Counted from the stretch's first letter, positions 11,566-23,318 are shown. The stretch is DNA of 64,000 bases from Arcuatula senhousia (GCA_963971305.1 OZ020311.1:5642001-5706000); one strand, 5' to 3'. Program-made: numbers and translations. The notes: a model not told the origin generated them from the sequence alone.

Positions 11566-11648
11566 ATTCTAATTTGCCCTGTAACATATATACAGACTAC
11601 ACGCCTTATATTTGACATGATGCTTTGGTAATTTTGTGTTACCTTTAT

Positions 11649-12065
11649 TATGTCTCCCCTCACTTTTGTGTGGAGACATATTTGTTTTGTCCTGTCCGTC
11701 CGTCCGTCACAATTGTCAGCGCAACTCCTCTGAAATTACTGAACCGAATATCAGCGACAAGTTGTATATAAGAAGAACACCATATGTAGTTGTGCATATA
11801 ACCGGGAAATTTTTATCCTCAAATTTTGTGGAAGTAATGGCCCTTTGAACTTAGAAATTTGCTAAAATCCTCATTTATCATCCTGTCAACTAGTGCAACT
11901 CCTCTGAAACTACTGAACCGAATTAAATGAAATTTGGTATATATAGGACGGACACCATTATGTAGTCGTGCATATGTTCTATTATGCAAGGAAATTTTTA
12001 TCCTCAAATTTTTGTAGAAGTTATTGACCTTTAAAATTGGAAGTTTAGGGGGCGGGGGGAGACAT
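11649..12065 (+). mobile_element. Pearl/HINE-like element, tandem copy
   Basis: Second copy of the 9584-10000 element, within the second 2,065-bp unit. Confidence 0.6.
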
Positions 12066-12482
12066 CGTTTTTGCATGCAAAAACAAACTTTAATTTAATT
12101 ATCATAATTAACTTGATTACCTTTTTGCGACAGTTTTTTCCTGGCAACTACATGCAATAGCATACCTGGCATTTAGCTTCATTCTATTTAACTTCCAAGT
12201 CTGAGTAAATTACAGCCCCAACTTCATTCCTGACAATGAAATACCGTATGTCAGGAGGCTGCATGATTTAAAACAATTTTATATTGGTAACACACTGACT
12301 GTTATTGTGATTGGAAGAGATGGACTCAATAAGCTGCTTTTCCCTATCATGTACAAACCCTCTTCTTTTTAGCGTTCCCCACGGAGCCTAATGTGTGTCA
12401 AATTTTTCTTCGCTTACAATTCTTGATCATCTTCGCAAATGTTATGAAGAAAGAGTCGGAAAACTTGGTTTGTGAAATTTTC

Positions 12483-12558
12483 AATCCTGACCAGGATCGA
12501 ACCACGACCCATGGTGTTCGTAGCACTGCACTTTAACAACTTCACCACCGTTTGCCAT
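12483..12558 (-). ncRNA. tRNA-like segment, tandem copy
   Basis: Copy of the 10418-10493 segment in the second 2,065-bp unit, with the same internal boxes. Confidence 0.35.
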
Positions 12559-13019
12559 CGTCATGTAGTTAATAGGACGGGTACATATACAATTTTATGA
12601 TGTTTTGTTTTGTTATTTCTTAAAAGTATACATATGCCTATTTCTGTAAAGTTTCATGAACAATGTCATTCACTAATTATGCGGGTCCCGGTGTACTCAA
12701 CAGAGCCCAGTTAGTCGAATAATTGGTTTTCTGTGACGATGGGTCAGTGCTCTTCCCACAGAGCGATCAGGTTTTGTACTTTGGTGGCTGAATAGGTTGG
12801 CTCATGTGTTCAGGGAGTTGTCAGGTCATAACACTGAAAGCCTGTGTTAAGAGAGCTATGGTATTATGCCCGTCTGGGTGCACATTTACTACTTCTCAAT
12901 TTTCTAGTGGCTTTCAAAATTTACTGTTTCATTATTTCCCACCGGACTCATATTTCTCTTTATTTCATGATCATTTTATCAACCATTTCATGTTCTTCTC
13001 CCGTATGTAACATATAATG

Positions 13020-13530
13020 TTACCCTTAATTGAAAAGTCACTTAAACCTTAAAAGTTACCCATCTCTTATCCCAAATCCTCTTTAACCCCTTGATGGATT
13101 TTCATAAAACTTTCACACAATCTTTTTTACATAATGTAAATGTGCACCTTTTATTTAAAAAATTGATCAAAATGATTTTTGGGTTTCCCTAGCAATGTAT
13201 AGTCTGAGCCATTCGATTTCCAGAGGTTACCCATCCCTTATCCGCAACTGCTCCTAAACTCCTCAATGAATTTCCATGAAACTTTCATACAATGATGTTT
13301 GAAGTATAATAAAGACATGATCGATGTGCATCTATTCTAAAATTTGATCAAAATAATTTTTAGGTTTTCCCGTAGCAAAACAAGAACTTGTCATTTGACG
13401 CCAAGGGGTACCCATCTCTTAAACGCTACTTGTCCTTACCCCTTCAATAGATTTTCATAAAACTTTCACACAATCTTCGTTATATAATGTAGATCTGCAC
13501 CACTTATCTAAACATTTCTTCTGATTGATT
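13020..13530 (-). repeat. ~200-bp tandem units of a pearl-like family
   Basis: Units share 'gttacccatc', 'ttcataaaactttcacaca' and 'atgtgcacc'. One unit lies in each 2,065-bp copy (from about 10975 and 13040) and two more diverged units follow to 13530. The same family occurs in the opposite orientation at 54800-55525. No coding content. Confidence 0.55.
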
Positions 13531-13747
13531 GTGGGTGGGTAGGGTTATTCATTTTTGAACAGCTGCTCACAATTTTTTAAATTTTCTTTTTCTTCCATAT
13601 CGGTCTGATCAACTGGAATCTTGTATGTTGTCGGACTATTGGGTTGTCGGACCAATGGGTTGTCGGACTATTGGGCTGTCGGACCATTGGGTTGTCGGAC
13701 TAGTGGGCTGTCGGACTATTGGGCTGTCGGACTACAGACGTGTAACC

Positions 13748-13755
13748 AGTAAAAC
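13748..13755. repeat. Target-site duplication AGTAAAAC (right)
   Basis: Identical to 6869-6876. Between here and the SDR gene (13756-14749) I see no gene; 14019-14290 is open on both strands without protein character. Confidence 0.65.
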
Positions 13756-14753
13756 AATATATCTTCCAAACATGATAGTGTTTTGAGATATATCAAAATG
13801 ATGTAAAAGCAGATGAATATATACTCTAAATCTAACACAGCACTTCAAACGTTTGATGATTTTGGGATTTGCCGTCATCATAATAAACAAAACCGAAACA
13901 ACTTCATCATAGTGATGCTAAAAATAGCATCTTTATGCTTAAAATTACATATTTAGTTCAAAAGTAACCGGTTTATGTGTAAGTTATCAAATGTATTGTA
14001 AATTTAGCAATGTGTATTTTAAAATGCATTACCTATATAACATGAAAGAAACAAGTTTAAAGTAAAAATTTGATATACTTCTCGGTGGCACATCCAGAAA
14101 TTAAGGGCGTGGATTCTAACTACAGAAAACCGAGGATTCAAGGGGTAGGGGTCCAGCACAATCAGGCCAACTTCGAAACTAACTTTAATAGTCACTGGAA
14201 AGAAGGTTGTTCTAACTTCCGGACCACTCGACCGCTCCCTTGGATCCACCATTGAGTCTAGTAAGACAACTGAAAAATAATTGCTTTCCATATATTATTA
14301 TCCTATGAATGAACCTTGTACAATTTAATTCATTGTAATAATACGCCCTACATTTTAACATTCTAAACCGGATTTTTAAATCCTTCAATAGACGTTAAAA
14401 ATTAGAAAAGTAATCTGCTGACAACTTAAAACTTTGTTAAACCACGAAGTTCAAGATCAGAATCACAATATGGAGCCCTTCGTTTTTTTAAAAGCACCCG
14501 GAAATGACCAAATAATTATTAAATATCATATTTATTTAAATAAAATAGTTATAGACGACCAAAATGTTTTTTTTTTCTGTCTATTTCCTCAAATCCTTAC
14601 TCGACTAAGATTTCTTGCAATTTCATTGGTCAATATTTGAGTTGATGATAGATTTGAGGAAATCTCAAATTTGAGATGTTTTATGAAACTGGGGCCAGGT
14701 TGGTCTTGATCTAAAGTAATTTTGTTATATTTGAGAATTTGTTTTATAGCACT

Positions 14754-17700
14754 ATGAGAATCGTACTACTTGGAGCGACTGGTGCTTCCGGAAGGGAAGT
14801 CATAAACGAGGCCATAGAGAGGGGAGTCGAAGTGGTGGCTGTCGTGAGAAACCCAGACGCATTAAGTGATATTAATAATAAACTATTACAAGTAATTATG
14901 GCTTTAACTTTTATATTTACTATAGATGCTTGACTGAGGTAAACTTATTAAAAAATGAAATTACAAAATGCACTTGAAAACAACCGGTATAGCTTACAAA
15001 GGAGGCAGACGACCAGTGTTACCTTTTTGAAAAACTTTAACATGCAGAACCTTCATCTATTTCAATTGCACCATCATAATTGATAAAAATACTTTGAATT
15101 TTATAAAGTTATCAAACCATGGTGGAACGGTGATCGATTTGATTTTATGTGTGTTACTTTTTTTGCTTTGTATTGGATTATTGAAATGGTAAGGTTGGAC
15201 CCATTGGGGCCAAAAACTAGTTTAACTCCGCCATATTTTTCATATGCATGTCCTTAGCCAGGAATCTTTGACAAAGCTTTTGTTTTAACTACTCTTTTTG
15301 ATGTTTGCGTTCCTTTTTTTAGGAAGCAGGTCTTTCTGTGACTATTTCAGGACTGGATTTGATTTGCAGACCTTTGGCAAATTGCAAAACAGCGAGCGGC
15401 GCCTAAGTTGATGGCCTCGTTGTAGGCTGCTTGTGGTCTTTCTAAATTGCCTCTTTTTATTTGAGCTGTGTCTGTTACACTTATTCCATTATTTTCTACA
15501 GTTTAAGCTTACAAAGCTTTTCGTATAGCCTTTTCTCAACTCTTTCAGCCAGTAAAAGCGAATATATTTAACGCAGACGATCTAGCGTCCAAGTTTGACG
15601 GTGTAGATGGAGTGGTATCATGTCTGGGGTATACCCGGAGGACGTGGTGCTCCAGTACCCCCGTAACATTCTACTCCGAGACCGCTATGGCGATTACGGC
15701 GGCCATGAGGAAAGCTAACATCAAAAGACTCGTAGTGATGTCAGCATGGTACACCCAACGTATGTATAAACATGTGTCAGCATCGTACTGTTTTGTACAC
15801 TTAATGGAAATGCACATTTACGGCACCCTTCACGTACATGTATGTAAACACGTCAACATCATTCTATATACAGGCCATTTTGTTAACATTTACTTAACAT
15901 TAAAAATTAATGATCCATCCGTATTAATTGAGCTACAATGTTAAAGTGTTTAACATTTGACTTCGCATAATTCGACAAAGAAAATTAACGTTAAACCTAA
16001 AACGTTTTTGTTTCCATTTTAGCGCACAGTGAAGACCCTTGCTTCATCAAATGTTTGATAAGACCATGTCTTCTGAAGAAGGTTTACAATGATATGCACG
16101 CCATGGAGGAATACCTCAAGGAGGAGTGTTCTGATATGGAATTTACATCAGCGAGGTGTGCCATCCTAACGAATGATCCTACCAAAGGTATGTTGAGCGA
16201 AAGACACAACAGTAAGAACTGGTAATGATAAAATGCTGAATGCGGCTGATCAATGAACCCATAGATATCACAGACAATATGTCGAAAAACGAGTCTTGCT
16301 GTTCATACGTGCATCTGGTTTCACAGAACAAAAATACAACCAGGGTCTTGACTTGTTACAGCCCTTCAAAAGAATTGAAACCATGAACAATTTGATAAAT
16401 TAAACACTTAAGATCGATACAAGTACAATGGTAGATAACAAAATGTAACGGTTGTCTGTCATTGCTTTTTTCTTGGTTTAAAATAATACACGTATTCCAA
16501 ATAAAAAAACACTGAGAGTATATATAATGTGTATGAGTCCCGGGATGGCCCTCCCGTTCATGAAATATCACTGACTCCCAACATATACTACCTGGGATAT
16601 GGACCTTAACCTAAGATCTTCATGTGTGAAATAAAGGTTGCAGTGACCTTATTTTTTGTGGTGGTTTATAGTGCTACCCAAGCAACATCTAGCAGTGAAA
16701 TATTATCTAGTATCAAATTTATAAACCTTAACCAAAAACTTCACATAAGGGTTACGAACGGACAAGAGTAAAACTATATGTCCGACCCGGGTACGTGGTC
16801 AGGACATATAAATCGGAGTCATCTCTTCTGTTGTATATTTTTGCCCTTTAAAAAGTCGGGATAAAGTCACAAAGTGCCATGAATGCCAGCTGTATCCAAA
16901 GGCTCGAAATCTGACGCGAAGAGAAGTCATTTAAAAAGATAGGGTTGTGGAATGATTAAGTTTTCGGGACACATTCTATTAAAAAACAGCGGCAGTTTGA
17001 AAATTTAAAATATGGAAAACATGCAGACATCAGTCTCAAGGAGGCCTAACCGTTTATCGAGGCATTTTGTCCGTTACGTGTTTCTACCATAGGTTAACAT
17101 TACGGTTTTGTCCGTTATATGTTGCATGAGGCAGTCCGTTAAGTAGTTTTATGAAAAAAAAAATCATTTATTTTTACGAAATTAACTCTGAGGCTAAAAT
17201 ATAGTGAATAAGTGAAACTTGTGATAGATGTGTCCAAATGGTTTTTATTCACGAAAAACTTCCCGCAAAAACCATTTTGATTTGATTTGACACTTCTTCG
17301 CAAAACGAAAAGGCAGAGACCTACCCTCTGCCAAAAAGTGTCCTTATAATGACGAAAAATGCATTAAAATACGTTATTTTCGTCATTGAAACATTTTTTT
17401 TTGTAGTAAGTCTTGTGCTACTTACACAATAAAAAACATAAGAGAAGGATTTTCTGGACTAAAATATCAATATTGGGACAAAAATGTCAAAATTGGTATT
17501 ACTTTGGGAAACATGGTCCGTTAAGAGGCACGTGACACTTTTTAGGTCCGTTAATGATGCATGTCTCACATTTTGAAAATGCAGGTCTGATGAAAATAAA
17601 CCTTAATATAGCGAATCACAATTATTAAAATTGGCAAAATCAATGATATCTTTGTCAGAAGATTGTAATGATTGGTTTCCCAGAATTATTGTATTATTTT

Positions 17701-18319
17701 TAATATAATATAAATGCCTAAAATATTTACACGAGTTTGTGGCAAAAGAAACAAGTAATACTGTGAGCGAGCTCACAAAAGGATACCCTCCGCTTCATAT
17801 TGGACTCTTAAAAAAATCTCAAGTCCAGTAATCTCCCCTCGATGATAACCAAGAGCAATACAAATTCTTCATGCACATCTACAGATGATGTACTTCCTTA
17901 ATGTAAAGTTTCATCAAAATCCATCGAGCGGTTTACGAGTAGTTGCGCTAACGGGGTCTCCCATTGAATAATATATTCAAAAAGTCTAAGTCCAATTATG
18001 TCCCCTGAATGATGTTCGAGTGCGATGAAAATTCTTCATGCACATCTACATATGATGTTCTTCCTTCTTATTAAGTTTCAGCAAAATCTTTCAAGCAGTT
18101 TAGGAGGAGAAGCGCTTACGAGGTCTCCCATTGAATAATGTATTTAAAAAGTCTAAGTCCAATTATCTCCCCTGAATGATGTCCGAGTGCGATGAAAATT
18201 CTTCATGCACATCTACATATGATGTACTTCCTTCATATTAAGTTTCAGAAAAATCCTTCAAACGATTTAGGAGAAGAAGCGCTTACAAGGTATGTGGACA
18301 GACGGACGGACGGACAGAA

Positions 18320-18356
<37 letters not shown>

Positions 18357-20380
18357 GGGTGTTTCCTATATACCTCCAAACTTTGTTTGCGGGGGGTATA
18401 ATAAATCTGAACACAATTATTAATTTTATCTAAATGTATTTTATTTGGAAATACTTACATATATGATACAAATAGAATAATATAGTGTTACATTTATTTA
18501 TGAAAAAAATATAAAAAGCGACAGGAGAGATATTGAAAAAAATAGATAGAGGATAAACCTTGCTAATTGGGATATGTACATATTGAAATGCTTTAAATTA
18601 CTGATCAATAAAACGTTTACCTCTTAATACAAAGTCTTGTTCCTTAATGAGCAGTTCATTATTTTGGTCAACAGATAGAGCATCTGAGCTATAAAGCATT
18701 AATTTCAACACAAATATTAACTAATGATACACAACAGTAGCAACGGACATATGTATTTTAGTTTCGATAAATCCCCATGAATTTTGTCTTTTCTTCTGTA
18801 GGGTACCAACTACTAAATCGGCCAATCAGATTTGGAACGTACGTGAAAATAGTGCTTAGAATTCCCAAAGTAGTGATTTCAAGGTTCAATATTTTTCATA
18901 AAAATGTAAAAGTTTTGTAATATCTGCATATCTTTAGAACATAGGACATCTCTGTAACATGTCCAACCCAAATTTATTAAATTTTTAGAAGACCTTAGTT
19001 TGCTTAAAGGGGGTATCCCAGGACCTATACTTTTTGAAAATGCTGTCTGTAAATCGTTTCTATTTTTAGGCCGCTCTTCTACAAGGAGATAGCTTTTCTC
19101 TATAAGGCTTAAAATATGTTATGAAAACTTGTACACAAATATATGTTAAGGATTCTGAGGATATATACTTGTCAAGAGGTTTTACTCAAGGTAAACTAGA
19201 GGGTTTTGAAAAACTGATTTTTTAGTTGATTAAAGAGGGGGCTTGATTTAGTAATTAGTACCCTGTATACTAGCGTTCAGTCCTATAGTAAAATTATGAT
19301 ATGTCATATCAAACAAAACTATTTTAATCTTCTATCTATTTATGCTATTTAAAGGACATAATATTTTGTCACAGACACTTAACGGACCAACTTAACGGAC
19401 AAAATAATATGTCATCAGCCTTTAACGGACCATATTTTATTACTTTTCCCCTATTACAAAATTATTATATAACATAGAGCATTGAAAATTAAACAGAATG
19501 TTGATACATTATTGTACTTTCTATGGATATCAACCAAAACATATGTTTTGTTATATAAAAAGATAAATTGATAAAAATGAGGTAAACATGTTTACATTTT
19601 CGACCTTTAAAATACTAAGGAGCCACACGCCTTTTCATTTTATGAAGTTTTATAGAACTATTTTTACACAAATGCAAATCGTATCGAACAGTCATTCATT
19701 TTCATTTTGACAGTTGTAATTTTTATAAATCAAAAATGCGTATTAATTATGATAGAACAAATTAATTACTGACCTTCAGTGTTTTTTCTCGATTATACCT
19801 GGTTAACGGACTGTCACGGCGACTTTAACGGACCATAAAAACCGTGAAACACCTTTTAACGGACCATATTTCTCGATAAACGGTTAGGCCTCCTTGAGTC
19901 TTTAATGTCAACAGTGGTTACTATTAGCATTTTTTATGGGCTGCGTATTGAAAGTAAAATACGATTCAAAACAAATTTATAGTAATTCCTTATCACTAAT
20001 CTTGCCAGGATTGCGACTAATTTGATACACCTATAATTATTTATGAAAGCCCTCTTTCTAAAGAGAGAGAAATCAACATAAAGATGGCAGGAACAACCAT
20101 GAGCTTTGACAAACACTCTTTGCTTACAACAGACACATGTAGATCAAATGCACAGGGTTAAACTAGCCTTGTAATTTAATATCCTTACGCTTGTCCATTC
20201 GTTTCTCAGGCGAGTACAAATGCATGTCTTATTTTTTAAGGCGGAGCTATTCGTGTTGGAGAAGGAACCTTTATCCCTAACATCAGCAAGCAGATGCCGA
20301 GACGAGATGTCGCGAGATTTATGTTAGACTGTGTACAAAACAGAGCATACATAAACCAGTGCGTTCCCATTGGCGTATAA
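14754..20380 (+). CDS. NAD(P)-binding atypical SDR, flavin reductase (BLVRB)-like, four coding exons
   Basis: Coding exons are 14754-14891, 15549-15759, 16023-16187 and 20241-20380. All introns are GT-AG with phases 0, 1 and 1, and the joined frame is 217 residues. The N-terminus has the Rossmann dinucleotide motif G7-A-T-G10-A-S-G13, and R32 sits at the end of the second beta strand, where this family contacts the NADPH phosphate. A strand with 'VVSCLG' (68-73), 'RLVVMSAW' with S111, and a C-terminal 'ISKQMPRRDVARFML' match the layout of biliverdin reductase B/flavin reductase, which is 206 residues in human. By family knowledge it is a cytosolic NAD(P)H-dependent reductase; the substrate here is unknown. 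An acceptor ending at 14749 suggests an upstream 5' UTR exon. The last intron carries a 2.86-kb transposon. Confidence 0.85.
15185..15490 (+). repeat. Intronic copy of the 'GCCAAAAAACTAGTTT' dispersed repeat
   Basis: Lies in intron 1 of the SDR gene and contains 'ggggccaaaaactagttta', 'agccaggaatcttt' and 'aaagctt'. Related copies occur at 42470-42740 (and 49707-49980) and 56670-56850. This is a repeat I associate with mussel genomes (recollection, not checked). Confidence 0.5.
17037..19896. mobile_element. 2.86-kb DNA transposon with perfect 24-bp TIRs and 5-bp TSD, non-autonomous
   Basis: Begins CAAGGAGGCC...TTATCGA (17037-17060) and ends with its exact reverse complement (19873-19896). 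AGTCT lies immediately outside both ends (17032-17036, 19897-19901), a 5-bp target duplication. The octamer GTCCGTTA occurs five times within the left ~520 bp, and its complement TAACGGAC six times within the right ~520 bp, so the motif is symmetric about the element and a candidate transposase-binding site. There is no transposase ORF. A pearl-like element (17781-18402) is nested inside. It lies in intron 3 of the SDR gene. A one-ended fragment of the same family is at 4756-5383. The superfamily is not recognised. Confidence 0.85.
17781..18402 (+). mobile_element. Pearl/HINE-like element nested in the 24-bp-TIR transposon
   Basis: Ends are GATACCCTCCGC and GCGGGGGGTATA, roughly complementary. 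Three units of about 170 bp share 'gtctaagtccaatta', 'cttcatgcacatctaca' and 'gatgtacttcctt'. A GGAC/GACA microsatellite (18296-18358) precedes the right end. The architecture equals the 40851-41658 element although the unit sequence differs. Confidence 0.7.
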
Positions 20381-21699
20381 CATAAAACGCTGGTTGAAAG
20401 AATTTATGAAATATAAAGTGCGAATCTGGAGACTACCTCTTTACTACAGTCCAGTCATGCTTTGCTTCAATTATAAACAAATTGCAAAATGAAAATATTT
20501 TGGGTTCTTTATGTTCAGTTTTCTATGTCAAATGCCAGAAAGGAAATTGCCATGCATGGTATCCATGGCAAAAATGTAAAACTTGGAATTTAATAGCTCA
20601 AATTTGTTATTGTGTCTTAGCTATGCTAAAATGACGTGCCATACAATTTATTGTAAAATTGAAAGACGCAAGGTTAGTCAGGATACTACTGTTTTATAAC
20701 ACTATGTACTCAAATAAATTATAATATCACCGCCTACAACATATTGCAAGATTTCAAAATGTATCTATGAAGACTTTTAGTGTGTTTTTGAAAAGTCTCT
20801 TACCTTTCCAATGAGCCCAAACAACCTTCCGTTGCAATCTATTTATGATTTGACCATGTTGCAAAGAATGACTGCATTTATTGACACATTTAACTTGTTT
20901 GAAAAGATTTTGGTCGATGTGAATCTTATATGACAGCTTACTTTTAAAGCAGCGTTGTTGCTGTCAATAAAACATGTTAAAAGCAATCAAGCATATGTCA
21001 GATTTGATCAATATCGTTACAATTTTTGGACAGTTCAATTTTTGACCGCAAAAGGACAATTTAACTAATTTAGAAAGTGTCGATCCAGCAAGCATGATTT
21101 TTTTATTCTATATTAGAATAATTTCTATGTCCAAGTACGTATATTTCTTCTTTGTATGCTAATACATCAAAATATTGACATTTGTAACTTGTTTTTTTTA
21201 TTGTGCCTACTTTAAATGTTCTGCATTTCAATGGGTGCAAAAACGTATCCCTTGAAAGAAAAACTATGTGACAAGCATATTGAAGCCTGTGTTCAGAACA
21301 CACATATGAACAGTAGATTTTCAAAAAAAAAAATTCTTTCTCTTTTCATATCCAATACAGGTACTGCCTAATAATAATGTGAAAGTAAGAAACTAGAATT
21401 ACATGTATTCGATAAAAATACACAAAAAAACAAAACAAAAACGAATGACCAAAAATACAAATATTGTATTTAGATATTTAAAGATTTTGAAACAGTTTTG
21501 TGGATGTATCTGTTGGTTCTTTTCGGTAGACAAATGACATCCCATTGTGTACGAATTGTGCGTCATTGCGCATTTCTCGTTAATACAAAGCGGACTTCCT
21601 ACAGTCACCTGCGAACCACTTGTAGGCAAAAATGTTCGACTTGCTCTATCGTAATATTGAGTTGTTCTATTTCTTTGTCCTGACAATTCTCGATATTGT
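20381..21699. other. AT-rich region downstream of the SDR gene
   Basis: The SDR 3' UTR should begin here; an AATAAA lies near 20714. No other gene is visible. Short minus-strand frames at 21103-21324 and 21399-21686 do not resemble known proteins, although one contains 'QYYDRASRTFLPTSG', faintly like the region after a retroelement integrase core. Confidence 0.4.
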
Positions 21700-21701
21700 G
21701 G

Positions 21702-22083
21702 CTACATGTAATTATATCCCATACATCCCCAAGAACTTGAAATAAAGGACACTACAGATAAAAAGGAAGTCAAATGAAGCCAGGAATATTTCGTCCACTT
21801 ATGGAGTTCCCGTTGCCATAACTGATTTGTTCGAGTGAAACCGATTCTTTTTTTTCTAATAACGAACACTTTTATGATTTTTTGGACGGATTGGAATGGA
21901 AGATAGCTCACAACTGATTTGTTATTCCCAAGCTTGTGGAAATATTCTGATATTTCTATGAGCGTCACATCACGTCCGACTAGAAAATTATTTTGACAGG
22001 TCCATGCTGTCTCTTTCATGAAATTTTACGAACCGGAAGACATCGTGTGCTCGTTGATAGCTACGGGATTTCTATCTCTCAGA
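21702..22083. pseudogene. Coding-like remnants of unknown family
   Basis: On the plus strand a short frame ends 'DIVCSLIATGFLSLR' and stop at 22083, matching the C-terminal peptide of the 899-1105 remnant. On the minus strand 21702-22019 is a 105-residue open frame of protein-like composition but no recognised family. The two cannot both be coding in full. I read the region as decayed repeat-derived coding DNA. Confidence 0.25.
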
Positions 22084-22639
22084 TGAGCACAGATGTTGGT
22101 TTTACATAGAGGTTTAATAAACGTTGGTATTGTCGTCCACACTATATAAGATTTGGCCCACACTTAATAGATCGCTACTAATAAAAAGGTCCTGTCGCGT
22201 GTTGGAAAAAAAGTTATTCGAACTTCAAGCATAAGTCTTAAGAAAGTTATACATTGTAAACACGTTGTTGTAGTTTTGTGTGCGTTGAAATGCTTCTTTT
22301 GTTTTAATTTGAAAAATCTCAAAGAGGTATTAATTGGACATTCAAATGTCGGAGATGAGGAAGACAAAGACAAGATTAGCTGATACAAAGGAAGAAAAAG
22401 TCAAACTAAAATCGTTACATGATGGTATAGACTATATATCAATACAGTGCATGTCACATCTGGGAAAGGACCACAAAAACAATTCCCATGTCCTATTTCT
22501 TGTTTGTTATTTCATCGTCATATTCTAGTTAACTTTACCATTTCAACTTAAAACTGTTTGTGATATGCACTCGTCATAAGTAAACATAAATATTGACTCG
22601 TAAATTCGCAGCTTGACGCTATAGAAGGTACATGTAGGA

Positions 22640-22855
22640 ACCGCTTACTCTTCAGGAGCACCTGAGTTCACTCTCATTACAACTAGTGTTCGCGTTTTTA
22701 ATTGATATTCAGTAGTTTTTGTGTTTCCGCGTTTTATATGTTGTCTGGTTTTTTTTTGTCATGTCCTTTTTTGTGTTTACTGGTTTTGCCATTTCGGACT
22801 TTGACATTCGAATACCCCATTGGTACCCTTGCTTCTTTCATAGACTTCTTTTGTT
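22640..22855 (+). repeat. Dispersed 'GGAGCACCTGAGTTCACT' repeat, copy 2
   Basis: Starts near 'ttcaggagcacctgagttca' and ends with 'gacattcgaataccccattg' and 'ggtacccttgcttcttt'. It matches the copy at 29610-29840 along its length. Confidence 0.65.
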
Positions 22856-22984
22856 ATCTGTGTTTTTGTTGTGCACAGTCAGTTAATGCCCAAATGAAAA
22901 TAGATGAACAAACAATAAGTACTTTAAATTAAAACCTTTTTTTGAAAGGAAGAAACTTTATTCATAAATTTTATTCAAGCATCA

Positions 22985-23318
22985 ACATGGCCCACCACCG
23001 CCGCCACCGCAACCACCACCGCCACCACCTCCTCCTCCACCGCCACAACCCCCACCGCCCCCAACACTACTCCCACTGTAACCACCAACGCCACAACTGT
23101 AACTGCTTCCGCCACCACGGTAACCACCTCCGCCACCACTGTAAACGCCTCCGCCGCCACTACTTCCGCTTAACCTTGGTCCACCATAGAAGGTATTCTT
23201 ATAGGATCTCGTGCGAATTTATCAAAATGTTAACAACTATAAAACCTCCGAAAACGATCAAAGGCGTCCATCTCCATGGTTTGCTTGAGCATGGTCCCTT
23301 TCTCAAAACTTTTCTATA
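22985..23318 (-). pseudogene. 3' exon of a glycine-rich protein, apparently frameshifted
   Basis: On the minus strand, a frame from about 23205 to the stop at 22985-22987 encodes roughly 70 residues dominated by glycine with interspersed Tyr, Ser and Cys, ending 'GGGGPC'. Two AATAAA polyadenylation signals follow within 30 bases of the stop. Just upstream, after an acceptor-like TTTATAG near 23320, a different frame encodes a hydrophobic stretch 'PLIVFGGFIVVNILI' (about 23280-23225) preceded by basic residues. The two frames differ by one base near 23222, which could be a pseudogene frameshift, a sequencing error or missed splicing. Gly-rich secreted or membrane-anchored proteins occur in shell matrix and epithelia, but I cannot name this one. 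Confidence 0.4.

Larger units (their letters stand above)
11175..13241 (+). repeat. 2,065-bp tandem duplication, copy 2
   Basis: Near-identical second copy. It ends at 'cccatccctta', after which unique sequence 'tccgcaactg' continues a ~200-bp repeat family. Very recent duplication or assembly duplication would look the same. Confidence 0.85.
6877..13747. mobile_element. 6.87-kb composite element with inverted minisatellite termini and 8-bp TSD
   Basis: The two ends match in inverted orientation: GGTGACATCCCGGTAGTCCG at the left and, read on the minus strand, GGTTACACGTCTGTAGTCCG at the right. Each end then runs into 16-bp minisatellite units built on 'AGTCCGACAACCCA': about five units at 6888-6962 and seven, inverted, at 13624-13735. 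The octamer AGTAAAAC occurs immediately outside both ends (6869-6876 and 13748-13755) and is read as an 8-bp target-site duplication. The interior holds other elements and a 2,065-bp tandem duplication but no recognisable transposase. An 8-bp duplication is typical of hAT and a few other superfamilies; long repetitive inverted ends recall foldback/Galileo-type elements. Class remains open. Confidence 0.7.

Noticed and set aside
18192..18401. 69-residue plus-strand frame with DRQTDRQT repeats
   Set aside because: Microsatellite translation at the end of a pearl-like element.
21399..21686. Possible integrase C-terminal region ('QYYDRASRTFLPTSG')
   Set aside because: Resemblance is limited to a few residues, with no integrase core upstream and a competing frame.
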